Assembly (NCBI GenBank): GCA_041674705.1
Contig: JBAYVF010000014.1
Span: 1-45,370 of the forward strand
DNA length: 45,370 nucleotides
Source of the DNA: Aquincolibacterium sp041674705
GTDB taxonomy: Bacteria > Omnitrophota > Omnitrophia > Omnitrophales > Aquincolibacteriaceae
Direction of reading: 5' to 3'
Each line of letters opens with the position of its first letter. The first letter of the stretch is position 1. Position numbers and translations under genes: made by a program. Under the pieces are notes generated by a model. The model worked only from the letters and a program-made list of their open reading frames with translations, had not been told where the DNA came from and did no database searches. Of this stretch, positions 1 through 7,608 are shown piece by piece.

Positions 1-1248
1 CTCGTTCGTTTCAAAACGGGAACGCCGCCGCGACTCCATCAAAAAAGCATTCGCTGGGATATTTTGGAAGAGCAGCGTGGCGACGAACCGCCCCACCCTT
101 TTTCCTACAGAACCAAGAAGCTTGTCGTTCGGCAACTCCCCTGCTATTTAACGCATACCAATGAAAAAACGCACGATATTATTCGCGACAATTTAAGCCG
201 TTCTCCCCTTTATGCCGGACAGATCAGGGGCATTGGCCCCCGGTACTGTCCCTCGGTGGAAGACAAGGTCGTAAAGTTTCCCGACAAAAAAAGCCATCAG
301 ATCTATCTGGAGCCCGAAGGACGCGATACGCCGGAAATCTACATGAATGGTTTTTCGACTTCGCTTCCCAAGGATGTCCAGGAAGCGGCGGTGCACCAGA
401 TCTGCGGGCTTGAGGACGTCGAGATCCTGAAATTTGGCTATGCCATCGAATACGATGCGGCGCCTCCCACCCAACTGAAACACTCGCTGGAGACGAAAAA
501 AATACAGAACTTGTTTTTTGCGGGACAGATCAACTGTACGTCCGGGTACGAAGAGGCCGCAGCCCAGGGGCTCATGGCGGGCCTTAACGTGATCCGCAAG
601 CTTTGCGGCAGCGGCGCATTTGTGCTCGACCGGACCGAGGCCTACATCGCGGTGATGATCGACGACCTTGTAACCTGCGGGACAAACGAGCCTTACCGGA
701 TGTTCACGTCGCGCGCAGAATTTCGGCTGTTGCTCCGCCAGGACAACGCCGACGAACGCCTCATGTTTTACGGGCATCAGTTCGACCTTGTCTCAGAAAA
801 AGATTTTTCAGAATTTAATGAACGTATGGATCGGGTGCGGCGCGATATGCAGGAGCTTAGAGCAAAAAAAATTGGCAACGACACCCTCTATCAATATTTA
901 AAACGGCCAGAAATAATCTATAAAACGTTGTTATCAAACGGCTTACACTCATGCAGTTTATCCGAGGATGAAATCCATTCCGTCGAAACAGAAATAAAAT
1001 ACGAAGGGTATATTGCCCAACAAAGGCGAGAGGTCCGAAAATTTTCTAAGCTGGAAAAAAAGAAAATACCAGCCAACCTGAACTACGACCAAGTTCCGGG
1101 GATCGGCCGGGAGGCAAAAGAAAAGCTAAAAAAAATCCAGCCTGAATCGATCGGGCACGCGGCGCGCATTCCTGGGATCTCTTCCTGCGACCTCTCCCTT
1201 CTTGTCGTTTTTATCGAAAAGAAAAACCAAGAAGATCTCCAGAAATAA
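1..1248 (+). CDS. mnmG: tRNA uridine-5-carboxymethylaminomethyl modification enzyme MnmG, 5'-truncated by window edge
   Basis: This is the C-terminal two thirds of MnmG (GidA), the FAD enzyme that works with MnmE to modify the wobble uridine of tRNAs. The reading frame is open from base 1. The first codons give the conserved RFKTGTPPRL motif, so the TTG at base 64 is an internal codon and not a start. Further family signatures are TSRAEFRLLLRQDNADERL and the second MnmG signature FFAGQINCTSGYEEAAAQGL, where I remember Gly in place of the Cys of INCT. The C-terminal helical domain carries ANLNYDQVPGIG and PESIGHAARIPGIS. About 415 codons remain of a usual 620 or so. It lies upstream of parA/parB, a frequent order, but rsmG, which often follows mnmG, is absent. 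Confidence 0.97.
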   Translation, partial: LVRFKTGTPPRLHQKSIRWDILEEQRGDEPPHPFSYRTKKLVVRQLPCYLTHTNEKTHDIIRDNLSRSPLYAGQIRGIGPRYCPSVEDKVVKFPDKKSHQIYLEPEGRDTPEIYMNGFSTSLPKDVQEAAVHQICGLEDVEILKFGYAIEYDAAPPTQLKHSLETKKIQNLFFAGQINCTSGYEEAAAQGLMAGLNVIRKLCGSGAFVLDRTEAYIAVMIDDLVTCGTNEPYRMFTSRAEFRLLLRQDNADERLMFYGHQFDLVSEKDFSEFNERMDRVRRDMQELRAKKIGNDTLYQYLKRPEIIYKTLLSNGLHSCSLSEDEIHSVETEIKYEGYIAQQRREVRKFSKLEKKKIPANLNYDQVPGIGREAKEKLKKIQPESIGHAARIPGISSCDLSLLVVFIEKKNQEDLQK

Positions 1249-1429
1249 GGAATTGTTTTAGGCGCCCCCGTAGCGACCCCAAGCCCGCCTCTCTTGAAGT
1301 TCCTCCATGGCGCCTAGGCAACGCGTCCGGCTTCCACGCGACAGCGCGGCAGTAATCTTTGCGCCGCCAACAAAGAAGCATCCTACTACAAACAATGGGC
1401 TTGCAGATTTTTAGCTTATTGGATTTGAA

Positions 1430-1445
1430 TGTTTCACGTGAAACA
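1430..1445. promoter_or_regulatory. parS centromere site 1
   Basis: The 16-base sequence TGTTTCACGTGAAACA is a perfect palindrome and matches the chromosomal parS consensus known from Bacillus and many other phyla. ParB (gene at 2682) is expected to nucleate here, spread, and recruit SMC. It lies 325 bp upstream of parA. Confidence 0.88.
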
Positions 1446-1630
1446 TCTCTCGAACCACCCTCCTCAAGAAATGAAGCTAATTTAGAATGCTTCCGCAGCA
1501 ACAAGGTCCGAGGCCATCCCAAAAGTTGCCCGGCATGAAATGGCCACAGGCGCGATCCTTTTGTTGGTGCAAGAATCCGATCCTCAACCCGCAGGCCATT
1601 GGTCCAGAGGCAAAGAGATTTAAATTTAGT

Positions 1631-1658
1631 TTGCCTCCAGGCTAAATATGTGTAAAAT
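1631..1658 (+). promoter_or_regulatory. Possible sigma70-type promoter for parA
   Basis: TTGCCT at 1631-1636 and TAAAAT at 1653-1658 are separated by 16 bases in an AT-richer patch upstream of parA. The match is moderate and rests on inspection alone. A transcript starting here would carry parS site 2 in its leader. Confidence 0.3.
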
Positions 1659-1726
1659 ATCCAAGAAAGATGACGATATGTTGTTGGCGGACAAAAAGTC
1701 TTTATTTGAAGGATTAGCCTAACAAA

Positions 1727-1742
1727 CGTTTCACGTGAAACA
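1727..1742. promoter_or_regulatory. parS centromere site 2, adjoining the parA ribosome binding site
   Basis: CGTTTCACGTGAAACA has the full 14-base core palindrome of parS and differs from site 1 only in its first base. It ends four bases before the GGAGG ribosome binding site of parA (1746-1750). ParB bound here could therefore also repress parAB, an inference from position. Confidence 0.84.
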
Positions 1743-1754
1743 TCCGGAGGATCT

Positions 1755-2645
1755 ATGGGTAAGATATTCTCATTCTTTAACCAAAAAGGGGGCGTTGGAA
1801 AAACAACCTCCGTCATCAATATTGCAACTGTTATAGCTGGATTTGGCAAGAAAGTGCTTCTTATAGACCTTGATTCGCAAGGCAATGCTACGAGCGGAGT
1901 TGGGATAGAGAAAAACGAAAACGAATCCACAGCTTATCAACTTCTTGTTGAAAACTCGGATCCAAGGGAAAGCATCAAGAAAACAGCCATAGAGAATCTT
2001 TGGATCATTCCATCAAATGCGCATTTGGCTGGGGCGGAAATGCATTTGATCGGCCAGGAAAAAAGAGAGTTCATTCTCCGCGAGCAACTGAAAAAGATTG
2101 CCGGCGAATACGATTATATTTTGCTCGACTGTCCTCCGTCGCTCGGCCTTATAAGCATAAATGCATTAACATCAAGCGGTTACATCATTATCCCGCTTCA
2201 GTGCGAGTATTATGCTTTGGAGGGTTTAGGGCAACTTCTCAACACCTATCAGCTTGTCAAAAAGAATCTAAGCGCTGATCTTGAGCTGGGGGGCGTAATC
2301 CTGACCATGGCAGACATCCGGACCAACCTGACGCAGCAAGTGATAGAAGAGGTGCGGAATTATTTTAAAGAAAAAACGTTTCAAAGCGTCATTCCGCGAT
2401 CTGTAAAACTTTCCGAGGCGCCGAGCTTCGGGAAACCCGCGGTTATTTATGATCCGCACAATCGCGGGTCGCTGGCTTATGCAGAACTTGGAAAAGAATT
2501 CTTGATTCGCTTTGGATCGGATGAGGACCGGAAAAATCTTGTTGCGATCGCGAAGCAGACGAGCGCTCCCGTCGCCGCGGAAGAAAAAAGCGCGGAAAAC
2601 GTAACAGAAACAGAACAGATTCAGGCAGCGCCCACGAACATATAA
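1755..2645 (+). CDS. parA: Chromosome-partitioning ATPase ParA (Soj)
   Basis: ParA is a deviant-Walker ATPase that binds DNA as an ATP dimer and drives separation of ParB-parS complexes. The deviant Walker A motif KGGVGKTT spans residues 11-18, the A' motif DLDSQGN follows at about 38-43, and Walker B is LLDCPPSL at about 123-130. The length, 296 aa, is a little above the usual 250-260 because of a C-terminal tail from about residue 265 rich in Ala, Glu and Thr that looks disordered. GGAGG at 1746-1750 supports the ATG start. parB follows after 36 bp, and parS sites lie just upstream, so this is a complete parABS locus. The longer tail is the only oddity. Confidence 0.97.
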   Translation: MGKIFSFFNQKGGVGKTTSVINIATVIAGFGKKVLLIDLDSQGNATSGVGIEKNENESTAYQLLVENSDPRESIKKTAIENLWIIPSNAHLAGAEMHLIGQEKREFILREQLKKIAGEYDYILLDCPPSLGLISINALTSSGYIIIPLQCEYYALEGLGQLLNTYQLVKKNLSADLELGGVILTMADIRTNLTQQVIEEVRNYFKEKTFQSVIPRSVKLSEAPSFGKPAVIYDPHNRGSLAYAELGKEFLIRFGSDEDRKNLVAIAKQTSAPVAAEEKSAENVTETEQIQAAPTNI

Positions 2646-2681
2646 AAAGCACAACATTATTATCCATAAGGAGTTACTACG

Positions 2682-3629
2682 ATGAAAAAAGCTCTCGGTA
2701 AAGGATTAAGCGCGCTGATCCCTGATAGTTACAAAGACCACATGGCGGCGGCAGAAAAGGAAGTTTCCGCCACAACAGCCACGATCACCACAGAACCCGA
2801 AGCGGTCATTAAAGAGGCTGTTCTCACGGCGAAGGACTCTGCATTTCAGCTCATACCGATATCGCGGATCGCGCCCAACGCAGACCAGCCGCGGAAAAAT
2901 TTCAACACAGAAACCATCGAAGAGCTTGCCAACTCCATCCGCGAAAAAGGCGTGTTGCAGCCGATCATTGTAAAAAAGAAGGGGAACGGGCTGTTTGAAA
3001 TCGTATGCGGCGAGCGGCGGTTTCGCGCGGCGACGCTTTGCGGCCTGACCGAAGTGCCTGCCATCATTAAAGATGTTGCGGACGAAGATTTTCTGGAGTG
3101 GGCGCTGATCGAGAATATTCAACGCGAAGACCTGAATCCTATAGAGGAAGCGGAAGCGTATCAGCGTCTCGTGGAAGAAAGAATGATCTCTCAGGAAGAT
3201 GTTGCGAAGCGGGTGGGGAAGAACCGCGTGACAGTGACGAACACGCTCCGGCTTCTGCGGTTGCCGTCCGAAGTAAAACAATACCTGGCCGAGGGACGTC
3301 TTGCGGCAGGGCACGCCCGCGCACTTCTCGGGCTGTTGTCCCCGGAGCATCAGCGGCAAATGGCCAAAAGAATTGTCGAAGAAACCCTTTCGGTTCGCCA
3401 GGTCGAAGCCATTGTCAATCGAAGCAACGCTCACAAGAGAAAAGCAAAATCGGCCCGGCATTTGAGCGCGGAAATTGTGGACCTCGAAACGCGTCTTACG
3501 CACTATCTCGGCACGCAAGCGAAGATCTATCCGCGCAAGAACCAGAAGGAGGGACGCGTCGAGATCCAGTATTTTTCTTTGGACGATCTTGATCGCGTTC
3601 TCCAGAAGATCGGCTTACCCAAGGGCTGA
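2682..3629 (+). CDS. parB: Chromosome-partitioning protein ParB (Spo0J)
   Basis: ParB is the parS-binding CTP-dependent clamp that loads around the origin region. The N-terminal motif ALGKGLSALIP (residues 4-14) is the ParA-stimulating peptide. After a variable linker of about 40 residues comes the ParB/Srx domain with QPRKNF (69-74) and the CTP-binding arginine box GERRFRA (110-116). The helix-turn-helix that reads parS covers roughly 165-200 (SQEDVAKRVGKNRVTVTN), and a C-terminal dimerisation segment ends the protein. AAGGAG at 2668-2673 supports the ATG. The length, 315 aa, is normal. It is transcribed with parA. Confidence 0.97.
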   Translation: MKKALGKGLSALIPDSYKDHMAAAEKEVSATTATITTEPEAVIKEAVLTAKDSAFQLIPISRIAPNADQPRKNFNTETIEELANSIREKGVLQPIIVKKKGNGLFEIVCGERRFRAATLCGLTEVPAIIKDVADEDFLEWALIENIQREDLNPIEEAEAYQRLVEERMISQEDVAKRVGKNRVTVTNTLRLLRLPSEVKQYLAEGRLAAGHARALLGLLSPEHQRQMAKRIVEETLSVRQVEAIVNRSNAHKRKAKSARHLSAEIVDLETRLTHYLGTQAKIYPRKNQKEGRVEIQYFSLDDLDRVLQKIGLPKG

Positions 3630-3672
3630 AGCCCCAGACGCGTCTTCCATATTAAAGAACGAGAAAAGAGCC

Positions 3673-3703
3673 TTTACAGAAGCCCTAACCCCCGTGCTAT
3701 AAT
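3673..3703 (+). promoter_or_regulatory. Promoter with perfect extended -10 upstream of the sugar-binding lipoprotein gene
   Basis: TGCTATAAT at 3695-3703 is a perfect extended -10 element (TGn plus TATAAT). A -35-like TTTACA lies at 3673-3678, but the spacer of 19 is long, which fits an extended -10 promoter that depends little on its -35 box. Transcription would start near 3710, leaving a leader of about 90 bases before the ATG at 3799. It probably serves the whole carbohydrate locus. Confidence 0.6.
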
Positions 3704-3798
3704 TTCCGCACTTTATCGCTTTTGTGTGCATTTCTTATCCTGAGGGGAAGCAGTTCCTCGCAAAGCTGGTAACGCCTTTCAAACGAAGGGATTTCCGG

Positions 3799-5097
3799 AT
3801 GTCAAAAAAGAGCTGGGCCGCGAAGGGTTTTTCCATTCTTTTAACAATCTTTGTTTTGGTCGGCTGTGGTTCTCCGGTCGAGCCGGGGAGACGGGGAGCC
3901 GATGAAGTTAAGGTGAGCTTCTGGGGAACGCCCGAAGAGATCGGCATTATTACCGAAGCCCTCGCGCCGTGGCAGGCCGAACATCCCGAGATCAAGATCG
4001 TTTTCGAACACACGCCCTATACAGGTTATATTAGCAAAATTCTCACCCGGATCGCGGGAGGCGCCGCGCCTGACATCATTGCCACTGAAGTCGATTATTT
4101 TGTGACCTTCGCGACCAAGGGCGTTCTGGAAGACCTGACGCCCTATGAAACTTCGGACCCGAAAGGTTTTGATAAAAGCGATTTTTTCCCGCAGATCATC
4201 GACCGCTTCACCTATCAAGGAAAGCTTCTCGCGGTACCACGCGACATCGCTCCGTTTGCCTGTGTTTTCTACAACAAAAAAGTTTTTGACGAAGCGAAGC
4301 TCCCGTATCCAACCGACGACTGGACCTGGAGCGATATGTTGCGACTTGCGCGCGAACTCACCAAAAAAGACAGCGCCGGCCGCGTCACGCAGTACGGGTT
4401 TTATACTTGGGCCTGGGAAAACTTTATTTATGGGAACGGTGGCGGGCTCGTGGACAATGTTAAAAAACCCACGAGGACCCTTCTGGACGATGACCGCTCC
4501 ATCATGGGGCTCCAGTTTTACGCCGACCTGAGCAATCTTTACGAGGCGATGCCGACGCCCACCGCTTTTATGAATTTCGGGATGGGGGCGGACCGGATGT
4601 TCGCCAACGGCCGGATCGCGATGTTCCTCTCCGGCATTTGGGAGGCCCCGCAATTCCGCAATTACAGTTTTGAATGGGATGTCGTGATGTTCCCCAAAAA
4701 CGACAAAGGCATTCGCGCGTTCGGGACCGGCGGGACCGGCTACGCGATCCTTAAGTCCTCCAAACACAAAAAGGCGGCGTGGGAAGTGATCAAGGCCTTG
4801 ACGGGACCCGAAGGACAGCGGCAATTCGCCAAACGCGGCCTCGCTCAGCCCGCCCGCATCTCGGTGGCAGAAAGCGATGCGTTTGCAGGAGACACAGCGG
4901 CTCCCGCCAACAAAAAAATGCTGAACAAAGCCGTCCAGTATTCTGTCTTCAGCCCCTTTCATCCGAAATGGCGCGAGATAGAAGAGAAGTATATCCGCCC
5001 CAAACTCGACCTTATTTTTAGCGGGAAGAAAACCGCTGCGGAAGCCGCCAGGGAGTTGGCCCCCGAGGTCAACGCCCAGCTCGCGCAAACCGAATAA
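3799..5097 (+). CDS. Extracellular sugar-binding lipoprotein of an ABC transporter (family 1)
   Basis: The protein resembles family 1 extracellular solute-binding proteins (MalE/UgpB type), which capture oligosaccharides outside the inner membrane. I place the start at ATG 3799 rather than the upstream frame opening at 3724, because this gives a clean lipoprotein signal: MSKKSW, a hydrophobic stretch, then the lipobox LVGC with Cys23 as the lipid anchor. An AAGGG at 3786-3790 is correctly spaced. The mature part has typical family features, including a FWGTPEE start, IARIAGGAAPDIIATE-like text and a late GTGGTGYAILKSSKHKKAAWE segment. The length is 432 aa. The GH94 gene follows after 45 bp. 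No MalF/MalG-type permease or ATPase gene adjoins it, so the transporter partners must be encoded elsewhere. The substrate cannot be read from the sequence. Confidence 0.88.
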   Translation: MSKKSWAAKGFSILLTIFVLVGCGSPVEPGRRGADEVKVSFWGTPEEIGIITEALAPWQAEHPEIKIVFEHTPYTGYISKILTRIAGGAAPDIIATEVDYFVTFATKGVLEDLTPYETSDPKGFDKSDFFPQIIDRFTYQGKLLAVPRDIAPFACVFYNKKVFDEAKLPYPTDDWTWSDMLRLARELTKKDSAGRVTQYGFYTWAWENFIYGNGGGLVDNVKKPTRTLLDDDRSIMGLQFYADLSNLYEAMPTPTAFMNFGMGADRMFANGRIAMFLSGIWEAPQFRNYSFEWDVVMFPKNDKGIRAFGTGGTGYAILKSSKHKKAAWEVIKALTGPEGQRQFAKRGLAQPARISVAESDAFAGDTAAPANKKMLNKAVQYSVFSPFHPKWREIEEKYIRPKLDLIFSGKKTAAEAARELAPEVNAQLAQTE

Positions 5098-5142
5098 ACG
5101 AAATCACTTTTAAACCATCGAAGCCAAGGAGTTTTTGTTGCC

Positions 5143-7599
5143 ATGCCCAGAAAGTCGAAAGAAAGAAAAAAAGCGGAAGCGAAAATGCTTTTAAAAGAAG
5201 ACGGGATTGAGAAAAAATTCGCTTCAAAATACGGTTATTTCACGGCCGACGGACGCGAATTCGTTATTACCCGTCCCGACACGCCACGTCCATGGGTGAA
5301 CGTGATCTCCAACGGGGACTACGGCACCATCGAATCCCAGACCGGATCGGGATTTTCCTGGCGCGACAATTCGAATCTCTCTCGGGTCACGCGCTGGGAC
5401 CAGGACCTCATTCGCGACAACTGGGGCAAATATATTTATGTGCGAGACCGGGATAACGGAGACTATTGGTCCGGGACCTGGAAGCCCTGCATGCCGAAAT
5501 ATGATTTTTTCGAAGTGCGCCACGGGCAAGGATACTCGGTTTTGACTAGCAAACTGAACGGGATCCGGTTTGAAAAAACGATTTTTGTGGATGTGGAAGA
5601 TCCGGTCGAGGTTTGGAAGGTCGTTCTTACGAACCAATCCGGAAAAAAACGGCGGTTGAGCCTTTTTACTTATTTTGACTGGTGCCTCGGGAATTGGTCC
5701 GACACGCACCGCGAATTCCACAAGACCTTCATTGAGACCTGGATCGACAAAAAAAACGGCTGCATTCATGGCGTCAAGCGCGCGCCGCTCGTGCCCGGAT
5801 TTATCTCCACAGGCATGACCGAAAAACCGCTTCAAGGGTTCCATTCGGCGTATCCCAAGCCAGTGGCGTATGATGGCGACAAAGAATCTTTTCTGGGACG
5901 GTACGGCGAGACGCATGCGCCGGCCGCGGTGGTGGAAGGAAGATGCCGCAATTCGGAAGGGAAGTGGGGCGACGCATCGGCGAGTCTTCAGGTGGACGTC
6001 GAACTCGGTCCCAAGGAATCCAAGACGGTGATTTTCACGCTAGGCTCTACGCGCACCCGGGAAGACGCCGAGCGGATCATCCAGAAATATTCCAACTCGC
6101 GGTCTGTGGAACCGGAGCTGCAAAGGGTCAAGGCGCTTTGGGATTCTTTTGTTCATGCCTCCGAAGTGGAGACGCCGGACGAGGCTCTTAACTTCATGAC
6201 GAACACCTGGATGAAATATCAGGCGATCTCCGCGCGTATCTGGGCCAAGTGCGCCTATTATCAGTCAAGTGGCGGCTATGGGTTCCGGGATCAACTCCAG
6301 GATTGCCAGATCTTTTTCGCGACGCGTCCCGAACTCGCGCGAAAACAGATCCTGCTTCATGCCGAGCAACAATTTCCGGACGGAACGGTTTATCACTGGT
6401 GGCACCACGGGACAAATATTGGCGCCATCACGCACTGCTCGGACGATCTGCTGTGGCTTGATTTCATCACGCTGAATTATCTCGACGAAACGGCCGATGA
6501 GGCGATCCTCGATGCGGTTGTGAAATTCCTGCCGGACCCGAAAACGAAAGAAGTGACCTCCGGAACGCTTTACGACCACATGATCCGGGCGATCGACAAA
6601 GCGCTCACAAGGTTTTCACCTCGAGGGCTGCCTTTGATCGGCGAATGCGACTGGAATGACGGATTGAGCCATGTCGGCACCAAGTGGAGAGGGGAATCGA
6701 TCTGGCTCGGGCATTTTCTCTACGGCATCCTGAATCGCATGGCGCCGATCATGGAAAAGCGCGGCGAAAAAACAAAGGCTGCGGAATATCTCCGGCGCGC
6801 GGAAGCGATGAAAAGGGCTCTGAATGCGGAAGGGTGGGATGGAGAATGGTATTTGGGAGCCACGCGTGATGACGGAAGGCCGCTCGGCAGCAAAAAATGC
6901 GAGACCGGAAAGATTTTCCTGAACTGTCAAACCTGGGCTGTTATCACGGGCGTCGCGGACGCCAAGCGCGCGCGCGTTGCGATGGATTCGGCGGCCAAGA
7001 TGCTTTACAAAAAATATGGGCCACTCCTCCTGACGCCGGGCTACAACGTGACGGATGCAACGATCGGTTATATCACGCGTTACGCTCCTTCGGTTCGCGA
7101 GAACGGCGGGCTTTATACGCACGCCGGGACCTGGGCGGTTCAGGCCGAAGCGATGATGCGGGACGGCGAACAAGCGCACCAAATTTACAAAAGTTTCAAT
7201 CCGGCCATTCGAGGGCTCGAGCCGGATATTTATTACAGCGAACCGTACGTGACGCCGGGGAATGTGGACGGACCGGACTCGCCCAACAACGGCCGGGGCG
7301 GCTGGACCTGGTACACGGGGTCCGCGGCGTGGTATGAAGTGGTGGCCATGAACTGGATCCTCGGCATTCGCCCCACCGCCCAAGGATTGATCGTGGATCC
7401 TGTCATTCCCAAAAAGTGGCCGGGATTCAAAATGAAGCGCCTTTTCCGCGGCAGCACTTATTTGATCGAAGTCAAAAATCCCCGTCAAACCGGGCAGGGG
7501 GTCCAGTCCGTTGTGGTGGATGGGAAAAAGCAGAAAGAAAATCTCATCCCGGATCTCCGCGACGGCAGAACTCACCGGGTTGAAGTCACGCTCGGATAA
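5143..7599 (+). CDS. GH94-family glycoside phosphorylase (cellobiose-phosphorylase-like)
   Basis: Members of GH94 split beta-linked gluco-oligosaccharides with inorganic phosphate, releasing a sugar 1-phosphate. The N-terminal beta-sandwich domain shows GYFTADGREFVI, RPWVNVISNGDYG and QTGSGFSWRDN (residues about 30-85). The helical catalytic barrel carries YQSSGGYGFRDQLQD and GECDWNDGL; the Asp503 to Asp506 pair in DWND includes the family's catalytic acid. The later phosphate-site region is NGGLYTHAGTWAV. The length, 818 aa, fits cellobiose and chitobiose phosphorylases. There is no signal peptide, so it acts in the cytoplasm. AAGGAG precedes the ATG. Its neighbours, a sugar-binding lipoprotein and an exported glycoamylase-domain enzyme, suggest it degrades imported beta-glucan fragments. 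Cellobiose, sophorose-type or laminaribiose substrates cannot be told apart by eye. Confidence 0.93.
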   Translation: MPRKSKERKKAEAKMLLKEDGIEKKFASKYGYFTADGREFVITRPDTPRPWVNVISNGDYGTIESQTGSGFSWRDNSNLSRVTRWDQDLIRDNWGKYIYVRDRDNGDYWSGTWKPCMPKYDFFEVRHGQGYSVLTSKLNGIRFEKTIFVDVEDPVEVWKVVLTNQSGKKRRLSLFTYFDWCLGNWSDTHREFHKTFIETWIDKKNGCIHGVKRAPLVPGFISTGMTEKPLQGFHSAYPKPVAYDGDKESFLGRYGETHAPAAVVEGRCRNSEGKWGDASASLQVDVELGPKESKTVIFTLGSTRTREDAERIIQKYSNSRSVEPELQRVKALWDSFVHASEVETPDEALNFMTNTWMKYQAISARIWAKCAYYQSSGGYGFRDQLQDCQIFFATRPELARKQILLHAEQQFPDGTVYHWWHHGTNIGAITHCSDDLLWLDFITLNYLDETADEAILDAVVKFLPDPKTKEVTSGTLYDHMIRAIDKALTRFSPRGLPLIGECDWNDGLSHVGTKWRGESIWLGHFLYGILNRMAPIMEKRGEKTKAAEYLRRAEAMKRALNAEGWDGEWYLGATRDDGRPLGSKKCETGKIFLNCQTWAVITGVADAKRARVAMDSAAKMLYKKYGPLLLTPGYNVTDATIGYITRYAPSVRENGGLYTHAGTWAVQAEAMMRDGEQAHQIYKSFNPAIRGLEPDIYYSEPYVTPGNVDGPDSPNNGRGGWTWYTGSAAWYEVVAMNWILGIRPTAQGLIVDPVIPKKWPGFKMKRLFRGSTYLIEVKNPRQTGQGVQSVVVDGKKQKENLIPDLRDGRTHRVEVTLG

Positions 7600-7608
7600 C
7601 CCCCACCC

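Larger units (their letters stand above)
1249..1754. other. Gene-free stretch between mnmG and parA carrying two parS sites
   Basis: These 506 bases hold no convincing gene on either strand. In many bacteria rsmG (gidB) sits here, but no methyltransferase glycine-rich motif is visible in any frame. A minus-strand open frame runs through the region into parA, but inside parA it is only the complement of the ParA P-loop region. The notable contents are two copies of the ParB-binding palindrome and a promoter-like pair before parA. Confidence 0.7.

Noticed and set aside
1429..1476. Short plus-strand frame starting MFHVKH at parS site 1, possibly a relic of rsmG
   Set aside because: The frame stops after 15 residues, and no RsmG SAM-binding motif is found in any later frame, so a decayed rsmG cannot be supported.
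1211..1930. A 239-codon minus-strand open frame spanning the mnmG-parA gap
   Set aside because: Its first third is the complement of the ParA P-loop region and the rest has no recognisable family motif. The parS sequences give repeated DVSRETF words in it, which is a by-product of the palindrome.
3616..3640. GGGC-TGAA-GCCC hairpin at the end of parB as a terminator
   Set aside because: The stem has only four pairs, overlaps the stop codon and lacks a T tract.
3841..5088. A 415-codon minus-strand open frame inside the sugar-binding lipoprotein gene
   Set aside because: It is a shadow in the antisense frame of a GC-rich gene; no motif or ribosome binding site supports it.
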